In this document: in pieces, positions 10,792-23,566 of the stretch
How positions within the stretch are numbered: position 1 is the stretch's first letter
Layout: every line of letters begins with the position of its first letter
Position numbers and translations under genes: made by a program
From: Paracyclopina nana
Taxonomy: Eukaryota; Arthropoda; Copepoda; Cyclopoida; Cyclopettidae
Length of the DNA stretch: 64,000 nt
Reading direction: 5' to 3'
NCBI GenBank assembly: GCA_019096065.1
Contig: JAGUCH010000009.1
Span: 1,250,001-1,314,000 of the forward strand
The notes under the pieces: model-generated
What the model was told of the DNA's origin: nothing
What the model saw: the letters and a program-made list of their open reading frames with translations, nothing else
The model's database searches: none

Positions 10792-13700
10792 ACGTTTTGC
10801 ATTGTTCACTGTAATGAAACGATATTTGTCGCTCCTTTGCTTCACCAATTACCAATAATGATGAGAAAATATTTTGAAATCCCCACACCCACTTTTTGAA
10901 GCAGAGCTAATTCTTTTTAGCCTGAAAAAACGATTACAAGTTCACTTCTTCTCATTACAAAAAGTAGGCGAATCATGCGCGCGGTAAAGTAAAAGTTCCG
11001 CGCGTTAATACAAAAAAAAAAATTACAAAAGCTATTTTTTTTGTGAAGAATGATGATGACAAAGTAGAATGTCAGTCACCACAGCAAATCATTGAAAAGC
11101 TGCCTTTTTCCACAAAAAAGCCATTCTTTCAGCTCAATGCGAGTACTTTGAGGGGAAATTCATCTGAATGGGGGAAAATCTCATTGTGCGCCATTTTTCC
11201 ACTGTGGCATGTTGTCCCGTTCAATTTTGACGCACATTTCGGAGCTAGCTGAAAAATTATACTATTTCAGCCCAAAATTGCAACATTTTTTCTCACATGT
11301 TTTTGACGAGTTCCAGACTATGTGTAGACACCATTTGGTAAACGTATTCCGTTGCACAGTGGGAAAAATTCCTGGAAAACACTCATTCATTCGAGTTGGC
11401 TATTCAGGAAAAATCCCCCAAGTGAGCATGTACTAGTACAGCTTGCATGCAAAACTTTATGACGCGTAACCTATACTGCTCAGTTAATCCAGAAATAGTT
11501 AACCTCCAGTTTATGTGAGAATGGGAATGAATAATCGTGATGTGTAGCATTCAAAAATGTAAATAATCCACTGCGAATCAAAAGTAATTTGTACAGTTGA
11601 GTAACAACATTCTTTAGATGCAATCTAATTTGATTCCATGTCCCTAAAAGGCAGACAAAAGTTGTTCTATCTAAGGAGTTAAAAAAGCCACCTTGTGGTC
11701 AAAAGTACGCCAAAAGCCCTTTGAGTGTTTTTTAGCCATGCCATTATTACCCGCTATGAATTTCTTTACTATAATTCGTTTTTCAAAAAAGGTCGTGAAA
11801 TGAAAAAAAAATATTTTACTCATTAGCGCGAAATTCACACAGGATCTGTATGAAACTCGGCTTTTTGACACACCCTCGAAAATTGGCTGGTTAGAATTCG
11901 CATTTTGACGGCAAAATAATTGCACTGACGCGTTAATGAGTTCATTTTGGCAGCTTTTGAACACAAGATGTTTGCTGACCTTTGAAAAACGAAAGGTGAG
12001 ACTTTAAATCTAGCCTCATTAGTATTCAAATATTATGTAGAGGCATAAAACTTGCAAAATTAGTCATATATGCATAATATAACATAGTTGTGCATATGTT
12101 GCTACCTTTTTCCACGGATTAGATTTCATCCAATTTTTTGCGTGTAGCTTTTTGCTCTAAAAAACTCCATATTACTCCACTTTTCGGCGGAGATTTTGTG
12201 TCATCAAAAACACTTATACAAATTCAAAAAAAGGAGCTAGTCACGCTTATACCTCACAATTTCCATATTTGGTCCCACACACCACAGACACATTTCATTA
12301 CAGTTTCAGACAGGATCCGCCCAGTGTGCTATTGCAACCCAGTGCAACTGTGTACTAGGTGTTTTTAATTAAAGCCAGCTTGGAATGCTGAGGTAAAGTG
12401 CTGTAAAGTGGGCATGGAGTCGAAATTGAGCCATTCCTGTGAAAATGGGCCCCTTTTGAAGGTGGCCGACTCCCCACAGTGGCCTTTTCTTCAACTTGCC
12501 ATAAAAAACCGAGTTGGCTTCTGCAGGTCTTACATTCGTTTTGTTATAAAAAGAAACCCATTACACTTGTCAAGAATTGAGGGCTTACTTAAACTGCAGA
12601 GAATGGCACTTTTTCCCTAAGAGCTCATTTTTGAACCTACTAAGTGATCTTGAAAAGGAAAAATATTTTTCAGTAGCAATTTAACTTTAGACAAGTGAAA
12701 AGAAAAGTTGATTTGCAAAACTGCATGATCATGGAATTTTTTTTCTTTAGCCAAATAGCAAAATATCATCAGACCATGAAATGCTTTGCTAAACGCAATT
12801 TCAACCTAACCCAGGATGATTTTGCTTTGATTAATTAGACATCTGCTGAATTCTGGGCAGCCTGCCAAAACTTTTTCCACAGATTTTCCTGATGCTGCAC
12901 AAAGTGGGATTTCTGCCATTCTCTCACAATCTTAGGTACTCTACAGTCCGTTTAATTTCTGTCTGCTCCTAATTTACAGCCTCCATTTGTTAGGAGTGGA
13001 ACTTTGTACCCTTCAACGCATCATTTGTATTTAGAAGCATTTGTGAAAACAGGTTTGTTTTTCCTCAAGTCAATTATAAAAGTATCCTGAAAGATCACAT
13101 GCTAAAAGGACTGACCCATAGCAACAACAACAGCCCAATTTTAAGCATGAAATTGGGCTGACATGACATATTTTTTGTTTCAGCTATGCTATTATTTTGC
13201 AAGCCTGATTGGCATGAAAAGCAAAAATGCTTGAAAGTGCAGCAAAGGCCAGCAAACAACTACTGCAAGATTATAGTTAAGCTGGGCTAGAGAAGAAACA
13301 AGTATTTCAGCATGAGGACATTGATCAATTTGAGATCAAGTGGGCCAATCATCATGTCAACAGTTATAACAGTATGAGATTTCCTGTCATGTGACATAAA
13401 AAGGTCCTTGAGCTAAATAAGTCTCTTTTCTTCAAGACTATTGTAATGGTGCTGTCATCATTGATAATTGTCAGAACAATTGCTACCCATTTTTTGGCGC
13501 CTATACCACTTCTAGTTGTCAAATCAACCAACCACTGACACTTTATCAGATGGGACCATTCCAGGGCCAAATAATGCCCTAGTTTATTAAGGTGAAATAA
13601 TTTTCTTGAATAAGTGATGCTCTAACAAAAAAAAATTTAAATTTAAATTCAGGCAAGGTTTACTTACTTCTTTTCTTGGGTGGTGGGCTCAACAGTTCAG

Positions 13701-14960
13701 GCCATTTGTAGGGCAATTCTCTGTTTGTCATCTCAAGTCTTCACCCAAGAGGGTTGTTGGTAAGGGTCCTTTAAAATGTCAAGATAGCTTTGTCTCATCT
13801 TGCTGATAACACACAGAAGAACAACTGGAAAACTTGCATTTTGAATTTGCTAGCAATCACCCAACAAGAAGTTAAGGTGAGTTTCACTTTTTTTACTACA
13901 CCATTTTAGATCAGAATCCTTGATTGCTTCATCCCTGGGATTCCAATCAGAGGCTTAGTAAGTGAAAGTGTTATTATTTTTAATGACTCAAAAGGAGGCT
14001 CCAAAAAATAATAAATGGTACTTCTGCCAAGTAATTGCAGTTTTATCTGCAAAGCTTTGAGAGCACCTTTTGGTGGATTTTTAATTAAAATTCTTTTGAG
14101 CATCCTTAGTTTGGACACCAGCAGTCAAAATATGACACATCATTGACCACTTAGGTTCGATAAGAGATTATTTTTGGTCATTTTAGGCCCCAATTAGGAG
14201 CTAGCTAACAGAGAACCTTGAAGCACCTCAATGAACCCAAGCTTTTGTGGGGATTTCAAAACTTTTCCCTTTTTTCCACTAGAAGAAGGGCTTACGTTTT
14301 TCCACCTCCCACTCAAGGACAATTAAAAATAAATCCCCACATTTAAAGCTCTGGCTAAATCCCCGAGGCTGCTTCATTAAGCAGAGCTAAAAGAGAGGAG
14401 AAAAATTGACAGATGTAAGCTCATAATTCATAGCTGGATCAACTCTGTCAAAAGTTGCCCCCTGTCTCATTTAGCATCACTAAAAAGACATTTTATCTTT
14501 GAAAATTGAAAAAATCCTAACCTTAACGAGCTCAGAAAAAAACCTCACTATAAACTTAGGAACTCTAAGAACTAAAGAAATACAGTCAAATCCCTGAAAA
14601 TTTGAAAAACTACATAAGGCTGAACACAGGACTCAAACCTCGGCTTCTGATGTAATAACTTGATAGCAGAAAGTAGGGTGGAGTCCAAGTTTAAAGGGTT
14701 TCTTCCTCATTTCAATGTGATTCATCAAGATGTGCATCATCCCTCTTGCAGAGCTCAAGTTTTCCAGAGAATTTCGCGGCCATTTTTAATGGCTTTTGGC
14801 AGGTGAGGAATGCTCGGCAACGTGGATGTTCCGGATCGGGATGTTGGCAGCCGGCTCAAAATGGCCCATATCTTCCTAAATGAACGGTGACAAAGAACGA
14901 AAAAGTAGCTTAGCAAGGCAGAGCAACAGACCGAGCTCCTCGGAATTGTGAACTGAGAAA

Positions 14961-14975
14961 CGCGCGCGCGCGCGC
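14961..14975. repeat. Alternating (CG)n run
   Basis: Fifteen bases of alternating C and G in AT-rich surroundings. Similar runs lie at 23109-23122 and 37791-37800. Such sequence can adopt Z-DNA, and its survival argues against strong CpG decay here. Confidence 0.8.
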
Positions 14976-15539
14976 TTTTCACGCCGTTCTCCCCCTTTTG
15001 CGTAACAGTTTGGCTACCAGATGGACATTTTGCAATTGTGCCGCATTTCCAATAACACATCCATTTGCCACAAAGCAATATGAACATAAATAATTTTTTT
15101 GATTTGTTGCAAAATAACTAGTTTGCACTTTTTCAGGGTTACAAAAAGCAAGCGAAGACAGCCCATTTTTTTTTCGCATAAACATGCTCTTTGATTGATA
15201 TTCTAGACATTGACAATGACCAAAAAAATGCACTCTTTTCAAAACTTTTTTTCCATCTCTCCCTTGCAGCATTTTCAGACACACTTGTGCATTTTGTAGG
15301 ATGGATCATCATGCTGGAAGAAAATGCATCAATGAATTTCAAAGGTGTGTGGAATATGTGAATTTTTAAGCTCACGACCAGCCAAAAAATTCAGTGTTAT
15401 TTCGCGCCTCCTTCAAATAAAAAAACCCGGCCATTTTGTACTCTTTGTCAACTGAGCGCGCAGCATTTTTTTCTTCAAGGGCTACTAAAATGCATTGGAA
15501 GTTGTGAGTAGGTGCTGGTTATCTAATCTAATTCCTGTG

Positions 15540-16144
15540 CTTCCACCTGGATGAGCTCTAATGTAATTTGGCCGAAAAGTGGGCGGAAAAAGCGCGACTC
15601 TGGTAGCTCTGTGTATCACACTCTGAAGCCGCGCGCGGCGGCTGCTTCAGCAAAAGCGCGCTGGAAAAAAGAACGCGCGCTGTTTAGCTGTACTACTACA
15701 ATGATTCAGTTGCCAACTCAACTTGGCGTGGTTCGAGTCTCGACAAAGAGCGGAAAATTCACGTTGTTTTCATTCGGAGTGCAACTTTTTATCAGCGGTG
15801 CAGTTGAAGAATTTAGTAAGCTGTTGCCATAACCAGTTGTAGTGCTACCAGAGTGGCTTTTTAGTCACAAGCTGGCTATTGTTTGGAGAGTCCTCTAACA
15901 GTTTTTAGTGCCGCAAAATCATCAGCTGAAGTCGATGCAAATTGGCCATTTCCGTTGAGAAAAAAGAAGCAAGCTACGAGTCTAGACCTAGTAGCGTTTT
16001 GTGGCTCTTTTTGCTCATGGAGGCTTCCAATCATTGTTATAATAAGCCTTGATGTAAAACCGGTTTTGAGCACCAGTTGCAGGCTTAAATGTGATGAGAA
16101 AAACTGGATGGAAGACATTTTATTGAAGGCCTACTCTATTTAAG
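15540..16144 (+). promoter_or_regulatory. CpG-rich patch, possible distal promoter and leader exon of the kekkon-like gene
   Basis: This patch is much richer in CpG than its surroundings, especially at 15590-15740. It holds an arthropod-type initiator match TCAGTT at 15706-15711. It ends with a good 5' splice site, AAG followed by GTGAGT, at 16144/16145. The next plus-strand gene opens with a splice acceptor at 19541-19542, so a noncoding first exon here joined over a 3.4-kb intron is plausible. This is inference; no conserved protein is encoded in the patch. Confidence 0.3.
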
Positions 16145-19100
16145 GTGAGTTTTTCCTTTTTTTTAGCTTTTGCATTCATAAGTGCAAATCCAGCTGCGTT
16201 CCATTCTCTGTTATTATTTTTGGCTTGTGAAATTGTTTCAAATTGCTTGAAAGTTTTTCAACTGGATGAATGTCAAACAGGCCTTTGTTTTGACTGGGGA
16301 AATAATATTCAACTCTTTTTTATGGCTTCTTGAAGTGTTCAATTAAGTGTTAACAGCAGTAAACTTGAAGCCTCTGAAGGGGAGAGATTATTCTGAGAAA
16401 TGGCAGATCATAAATTTCACCAAATTGTAAACAAACATGTAATGTGGAGCACAAGTGTTTCCCATTGAGACTATTGATGATCCTGATCAATCAGTGCTAC
16501 TAGGCCATTTCTTACATGTCAAAAAGGCAGCTTAAGTCACCTTTAAGCCCCTATTTAGCCTTTAGCCAGAATGATCAAATGGATGTCAAAAGCAATTAAT
16601 CCAGGCTTTAATCGAGCACTCCAATTTGTGACCTTTACCAGGCTCATTTCTCATTTGTGACCCTTTTTCAATTACTTCTCAAATGTCTGATAAATTGGCC
16701 CCTCTTCAACTGTGACTCTGAGCTCTGGGACTCTGAATGACACAAATCTTCTTTTTTGGAGCTTCTCTCTGGAAGTTTTAATTAGTTCGCATCATTGGCT
16801 TTTTGCTGAGGAAAAAATCCTGCCAAAGGAGCTTTCCAATGTTGTGGCTGGTGGTGCTCCCTTGAAATTATTTTTTGCACCAAAACTTTTTCATCCCAAC
16901 AAAGAAAATTGGTAACAAAAACCAATAGCTTAAAAAGGAGGGAGGAAAGATCAAAAAATGTTCCTTGGCTAGTAATGTAAATGGGCTGCTTTCTCTTTTA
17001 CAAGGAAAAGGGTGGCTTTCCAGAGAGTGCAAAAACCCCTTTTATTCTTTCAAGTACATGCAATATAAATATACACCTTGAGTATTTCCAAGCTAGGGGA
17101 GATGGCAATTTATCCAAGGTGATAGATTGCCACTTCAAAAAAAAAAAAAAAAAAAAAACTGAATTTCAGAGGGGAGGAGGCTAAAATTAAGGAATCCAAG
17201 GCACGTTTTGGTCCAGCTGTGGAAAGCTCTCTTGGCTCTTCAAGGATTTCCTTTGAAAGATTCTCTCCTCTTTTTCAACCACACTACTCATTATTGACTC
17301 AAGGGAGAAGAAAAGGAGTGTGAGAATCCTCAAGTGGGAATACTTGCTTCTCTTTGAATCCTATCTGAGTATTTTTTGGCAGCTAACAGCACTGGAAGCA
17401 ACCCTTAGAGATCTTGGACATCCTCTTTTTTTCTTCAGGTAGAAACTTTTTCTTCACCAACTACTTCTCTTGGTGCTTCTTGATCAAAAAGTGCTAAACT
17501 GAACTTGAAGTGTTGTGAAGAAGCTGGAATTTTTCCAGGCTTTTCTTCCAAGTGAAGAAGTAATTTTCATAATGGCTGAGAGCAATGGCAATTTTGCTCC
17601 ATTTTTTCATGCAAATTATGTTCTTGAGGCAAGAGAATGACTCAGAAGGGGGTTTGTGTGCTCCTGTCAATTTGCCCCCTGTGTAATTGTAATTTTGAAA
17701 CAAAAATTGGCAAAAGCTAGATTTCTGTAATTTCAAATGGCCAAAATTAAATGTCAACTTTTTTTTCTGCATCAAGTTTCATACTTTTTGATGGTCTTTT
17801 CAGTTTTGAAAACCAGCATGGGGTCTAAACTGCACACAAGTCACTCTGGGCACATGCACAGTGGGCAATTTGGCCATCTGCTCGCGCACCTTTATTTTCT
17901 CATATTTTTGGCCACTATTTAATACCTCAGTAAATTTTTGGTTGCTTCAGCTTTGCAAATAATCTCTGTTCGCGAGTTTCTCATAAAGTGCGTCTAAATA
18001 GCTAAATTATCCATTGTGGCAAAATTTCCACAAGCTCAAATTTTGAGTTAAGCCTTCATGCAATTGAGATGTAGGAAAACACTTTTGAAAATTTCCATAT
18101 TGTTGTGCTGTACTCAGCCGAAAAAATAAGAGTCAAGAAGGCACATTTGCATTTTTATGCCTTTTCTGCTTACATTTTGTAATTCCACTTGAGAGAGAGA
18201 TAAAAGGGGGGAAGATACATATTTCCCCATCTTGTTGTTGTTGAAAAAAAAGTTGACAAGAGTCAAATTGAAAAAATGATAAATATTCCAAAGTTTACTC
18301 GGTTTTAGCTCTCTTTGTTGCTTGAGCAAATATGCAAGGAAAAAAAGAGGGAAAATAGTAGTACATTTTTCCACATTTTTTCCAGGTCTGATTTTGAATG
18401 ACATGAAGAAGTACCAACAGCAGCTATACAACTTTGATATGCAAATGTTCATGGTGGAGCACTTACAAAAATGAGATTGACAGAAGAAGAAAAAATATGA
18501 AGGAAATTCATGAAGGTAAGAAGAAGCAGAAAAATTGCTGGCTAATTAAAACTCTAACACTGGATAAAGAGATGTATCCCATTGTGCAATGGAAGAAAAC
18601 ACACCCCAGTAAATGATGCTTGACAAATTTTTCACTTAAAATCAAAAGGGTTGGGCACCTTGTGAAAAATTGGTTTGGGGCCAATTTTCACATTGCTCAA
18701 GGTGTGAGCAATAATCTTTTTCTTTAGCTTGGTAGACAACTCAAGGTTTATCTTTTGTTGAACTTGATGTCCTAGCAAGGGAGTGCATTTTTTTGGCCCA
18801 CTACGTAATTCTTCACTCATATCTGATGTCAGTGGACTAGAAGAGTTTTTTTTATGATGAAAATCTTGAAAAATTCCTTCCTCCTTTCCTTTCCTTTTTT
18901 TGTGGGAGGAATTTATTTGTATTTTGCACCATTGTTTGGGCTCTTTTTGGGCACATGGCCTTATGAACTTTGTTTATGTAATTGTCTGGACGTGAGGTGG
19001 TTTTAAAATTTTTGCTTCAAAAAGTATCACTCTTTTTTTGCTCTTTTGTGGCAGTGAAATATTTGCTTAAAAAGCATGATCAAAGTTGACACTTTTTTGT

Positions 19101-19542
19101 CATTTTGACCCCTCAACGTCTAAGTAGGAGTGGAATGGCCACTTTTTCATAGCTCGCCTTGCTGGCAAACTAACGTTTTCGTAATTTTGGGGCCAGTGTG
19201 CGGCGCGAGAGTTGAGTCAGCTTTATCTAATTTGCGCGGTATCACTTCAAAATGTCCGCCGTCGCTTCCATTTCGAAATTTCCCATTTTGTAGCAACCCT
19301 TTCGTTCCAGTTGTGCACAGTGGGCTATTTCCCTCATGAAAAGTCAATTTTTCCCCAGTAATTAGGAGTGCTTGCAATATTGCCAAATTATAGTAAACAT
19401 ATTTTTCCACCTCTGTTTACCCCAGTGTGAGTCCAATTTAACGACGACAGTTCTCTGTTAGCTGCCATAACTTCCTGTCCCACAGTGGGGAATTTTTCTT
19501 GAAAAGTGACAAGTTGGCTAATTCAATATTGTTCATATTTAG
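16145..19542. other. Possible first intron of the kekkon-like gene, otherwise nothing seen
   Basis: AT-rich, with no exon I can support. It contains an A22 run at 17137-17158 and CACA(G/C)TGGG copies at 17857, 19316, 19421 and 19481. The motif is unusually dense (three in 170 bases) just before the receptor's coding start. Confidence 0.35.
17137..17158 (+). repeat. Poly(A) run
   Basis: A run of 22 A. No target-site duplication or retroposed body could be linked to it, so it is treated as simple sequence. Confidence 0.85.
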
Positions 19543-19564
19543 CACCGCAGAAACCACAATTGGA

Positions 19565-19576
19565 GCCATCTGGCGG
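19565..19576 (-). promoter_or_regulatory. CTCF-like site in the 5' UTR of the kekkon-like gene
   Basis: CCGCCAGATGGC on the minus strand, one mismatch to the CTCF core, lying in the untranslated part of the exon that carries the start codon. It lacks the usual GCT after the core, so it is weaker than the others. Confidence 0.4.
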
Positions 19577-19604
19577 CCAAAAAGTGAAGCTTCTTCAATT
19601 GGCC

Positions 19605-22600
19605 ATGAAACCGATGTTTTTCTTGCTGGTGCTGGTTTTATGCATCTCACCCTCAATGGGAGAGAGGTGCAGAAACGAGCCAAGATGCGAGTGCAAATGG
19701 TACAGTGGAAAGCGCACAGTGGATTGTTCCAATGCGGGATTAACCAGCATCCCCACGACGTTGGATCCAGAAACTCAGGCCCTCGTGCTCGATTCCAACA
19801 ACCTTGGCAGGCTCGAAAAGGATGCCTTCAAATCCGCGAATTTGCTCAACTTGCAAAAAATAAGGTAAGCCTATTTTGGTCAATTTTTACATGATGAAAT
19901 CATTTTGCTTTCAGTTTGAGGGCTTGCCATGTTTTGGAGATCCACGAGAACGCTTTCCGCGACCTGAAAATTCTCATGGAATTGGACATAAGCGCCAACA
20001 ATTTGACCAAGCTGCAGCCGAAAACGTTCGATGGCAACGACGCACTGCAAACCATCAAGGTTGCCCAGAATCCTTTGAGAGCACTGATGGCATATCAATT
20101 TCCACCCCTGAAGAATCTCAAGACTTTGGATTTCTCGCAATGCGAACTCGGCGCCATTGACACGAAAGCCTTCCAAAATCTCGGACATGGAGTGGAATCC
20201 ATCTTACTCAATAACAATAGGCTTAGGTAAGGATTTTTATTTTCCCCCCACATCTGCCCTTTCAAACTATGGAAAAAAGCGTATTTGGCGGAATTTCGGC
20301 GCACGCCATCACCGTGAGTGTGTACCGACTTTTTCGGCTCCACTGCTCAAATTGTGACGGAATTTTGTGTTCCTTTGGGAATTGGGAAGAATTTTATGGG
20401 CGTTGCAGAAACAATTCCAGATGTTTCGCTGTCAAGGACTGTAAAATCTCCCTTTGCTTGAGCCTAGTAAATCTGAGCAGTTCAGTTTTTTTAGTTATGA
20501 CTTTACAAGCCCTCGGGCCTGTAAAGGTAAACAAAACGTTGAGCGGGACAGCAAAGTTAGGATATTATTGAGTGTAGGAGAGGCTGATAAAAGTGAAAGT
20601 GATGGAAAAGCAATTTCCTGCTCTCCTGCTGTCAATGTCAGTGTCAATCTGCTAATCCTTAAACTGAGAAAATGTTTTTCCCTCTCATTTTCAGGTCCGT
20701 GTCAGCCGAAGCCTTTGTGCCGCTGGCCAATTTGAAAACGCTCCATTTGCACGACAACCCTTGGGACTGCGACTGCAAGCTCAAGAGTTTCCGGGATTTC
20801 GTGGTGTTTCGCAAACTGTTTAATCGGCCGACGAGCTGTGCTGAGCCCGCGAGGCTCCACGGCAAAATGTGGAGCGAAATTGACACGCGCGATTTCGCGT
20901 GCAAGCCCCAAATCGAGCTGCCCTTCGAGTACGTGTTCGGCTCGCCAGGGCGTAACGCCACGCTCAGCTGCTTTGTAACGGGCTCGCCGTTACCGCAAGT
21001 CCGTTGGGTGGTGAAAGGCCGCATAGTGAACAACAACACGAGTCCGGTGGCGTTCAGCGAGCAAAAGTGGATCTTGCACCAGGAGTCGCACAGCATCCAC
21101 CAGTGGTACAACTTGACCATCACCAATGCCGGATACGACAACTTGGGCGACTATGTCTGCGTGGCGGAGAATAACGGGGGCGTCATGGAGAAAACGGTCG
21201 TGTTGACCTTCGACGACCCCTCGACCTTGAACGCCAAAGGCCAGTGGAGCCTCAGCCCTGACCAGTGGACCATGGTCATTGCGGCCATCACGGCCAGTCT
21301 GGTCTTCATCGCGGTCATCGTGGCCTTGATTTGCTGCTGCTGCTTCTGCCGAAAGGCCAAAAAGGCCAACAAGACGAACAGCAGTGAAAATGGGAAGAAG
21401 GCCGCCATTTCGGCCTACGGAGATCACGACCAGAGCCACCAGAGGCTGCTGCCGCCGACCCCTGAGGATCACGATCATGCGCGCCGTAACGGCCACTGTG
21501 CGCACAACAACACGACGATGATGCACGAGTTAACGGAGTTAACGGAAATGCGCGCACACTCGGACAACTCCTCGCATTCGCGGGCCTCGTTCGAAAACTA
21601 CGACCCCGACCTCATTCATCACTACAAGAAAACATCCACGCCCCTCTCCGTCAGCACGCTCATGACACACCCCCAAAACGGCATTTTGAACGGCCACCGT
21701 GTCTCGCCCACCGTGGCAGCGAACGCGTCGCCGTTCACCAGGTCGGGCACGTTACCGTTACATTACCACCATAACCACCCGAGGTCGATTTCCTGTGATC
21801 ACAACGTGACGGCCTCGCAAACGCTGAGGCTCACGCCGCAGCCGCAGAAGATGCACAAACAGTCATTACAGCACCAGCAGAGGCCGGGCTACGTGACGCT
21901 ACCGCGGAGGCCGAGGTCAAGCTGGTCGGCCCCGCCCACACGCGACACCACGCCCTCGCCCATGTACGCCTCCATGACGATGAAACGGACCCGTGAGCCC
22001 ATCTATGACGGAGTCGGCCCCAGAACCTCGGCCGATGGCTCGTCCATGGGCACCCTGCCGAGGTCGGCCTCCGCGGCCTCCAATGCAGTCAAATTGAGCC
22101 TCAACTCCCCGGCCGGCCCCAAGTTCGCGCTCGGCCCCTACTACGCGCCCATTGCCGAGGTGCAGGAGGTGCCGGCCTCGCCGGCCGTGAAAAAGCCGAC
22201 GACGGCCTCGAATAAGGCCGAGGCCAACATGACCTCGAGCAGTGAGATCACGCTTATGGAAGAGAGCATCAGCAGCTACTGCGAGCCTTTCGGCAAGGCC
22301 CTCGTGCCGACGGCCTCGACGGCCTCCAACACCCCAACGGCCTCGAATAGGCACTCCACGACCTCGGCCGAGTCCGAGCTTGAGGCCCTGATTGTGGCCA
22401 ACGGGGCCCCCAACAACAATCCTGCCAACGGGCATGGCAAGAACAATAACAATAAGTTGAACGGGCACAAACTGGAGGAGGATATACCCCCGATGATGCC
22501 CCTCCTGCCCCCAATTATGACTGCCTCAGTGGGGGTCACAGAGACCTCGTTCAGTGATCTACGCGGCGGCAAAGTTCCTCCCAAAACGCTGCCCAAGCCC

Positions 22601-22702
22601 AAAGTGCGGCCTCTGCCGCCGCCCAAGCCGGCCAAATCGGCCCTGATTGAGCGGCCGCCAGTGATGTTCCAGGATGAAGGGGCCGACGGGAGTGAGGTAT
22701 GA
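19605..22702 (+). CDS. kek-like: Kekkon-like LRR-Ig transmembrane receptor
   Basis: Three exons (19605-19864, 19915-20226, 20695-22702) join in phase to 859 residues. Order of parts: signal peptide (about 1-20), cysteine-rich LRR N-cap (22-53), five to seven leucine-rich repeats including the kekkon-typical LLNLQKI, LRR C-cap starting at NPWDCDC (about 212-262), one Ig domain with cysteines about 283 and 346, a membrane helix (about 382-408) followed by a cysteine cluster, then a cytoplasmic tail of about 450 residues. Kekkon proteins in flies modulate EGF-receptor, BMP or neurotrophin-type signalling at the cell surface. The tail is low in complexity, rich in Ser, Thr, Pro, Asn and Ala, and ends in SEV, a class I PDZ ligand, as in several kekkons. 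The start ATG at 19605 follows a splice acceptor at 19541-19542, so leader exons lie upstream. The last exon is far richer in G+C than the first two. Which kekkon it matches cannot be told here. Confidence 0.9.
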
Positions 22703-23028
22703 CCCAGGCCCCGCTGCTACCCCAAACGGCCCAAAAAAGTAGTCAGAATAGTCATTTAACACACTGTATTGTTTGCATGAGGAAAAATATTCATTCTGGT
22801 TCAGCATGGAAATTCTTAAGCTTTCCCCACCCACCCCAACCCCCGGAAAAAGCGATTTTCTCAACCACCTACTACGATTGGCATTTTTGAGGCAGTTTTG
22901 GCGACTTGCGAGCCGCGCACAGATGGAATGCTGGACACTTGTTAAGCTTATGTCAACAAACTACAACTGGAGTTACTTAAACTTTTGCAAGGGATGTAAG
23001 AGCTTGCTAAACTACTACTACTACACCT

Positions 23029-23067
23029 AATAAAACGTACACATCATGATTATCAGAATAAATAAAG
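23029..23067 (+). terminator. Poly(A) signals of the kekkon-like gene
   Basis: AATAAA occurs at 23029 and twice more at about 23058-23067, some 330-365 bases after the stop codon. They give a 3' UTR of roughly 350-390 bases. Confidence 0.5.
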
Positions 23068-23108
23068 AAGTGTTTTTATTGATCAGGAAAAACGGAGGCT
23101 GTTAATTA

Positions 23109-23122
23109 CGCGCGCGCGCGCG
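23109..23122. repeat. Alternating (CG)n run
   Basis: Fourteen bases of alternating C and G just after the poly(A) signals of the kekkon-like gene. Confidence 0.8.
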
Positions 23123-23566
23123 AGTCGAAGCGAGACCGAATTCAGGTACTAATGATTTGAACAAAGGCGCGCGAAAGTTGATGGCGAAGATGGTTTCTAT
23201 CGGAAATTACTGCCTTAATTTCCGTTGCATTTCCACATTTCTGTTGTGAGACATTTTGAAATACACACCATCATCCTGATATGAAAATCAAATGCAAGTC
23301 TCGTTAATTGCGCAGTGAAGTCAATTTCATTCTTTAAATTCGATTAATAAATGGTTACTTGCTTCAAAGAAACTTATTTAGACTGGCTAGCTTGAAATAG
23401 GCGTAAAATTCAGCTTTCAGCACATTAATAATTAGTCTTGCCAAAATAACAATTTTTTATGGCGATAATTCCAAACTGCTTAAATAAAGAGTATTTATAA
23501 TGATAACTCGGTTTTTAAAGTCAATTATAGGTTCTTTTTAGGTATGCAGCTTTGCGTTGTAAAAAT

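Larger units (their letters stand above)
9080..15400. other. Intergenic, no gene supported
   Basis: No exon could be supported on either strand. Features seen: a convergent CTCF-like pair at 10709-10791, CACA(G/C)TGGG copies at 11355 and 12320, an alternating (CG)n run at 14961-14975, and a weak tRNA-like box at about 14625-14680 that I do not accept. Open frames here are short and of noise-like composition. Confidence 0.45.

Noticed and set aside
14625-14680. tRNA-like B box (GGTTTGAGTCC, minus strand)
   Set aside because: The invariant T-loop C is replaced, and neither a clear A box nor pairing stems are found.
15700-15760. B-box-like GGTTCGAGTCTC on the plus strand
   Set aside because: No tRNA fold is possible around it; more likely part of a promoter region.
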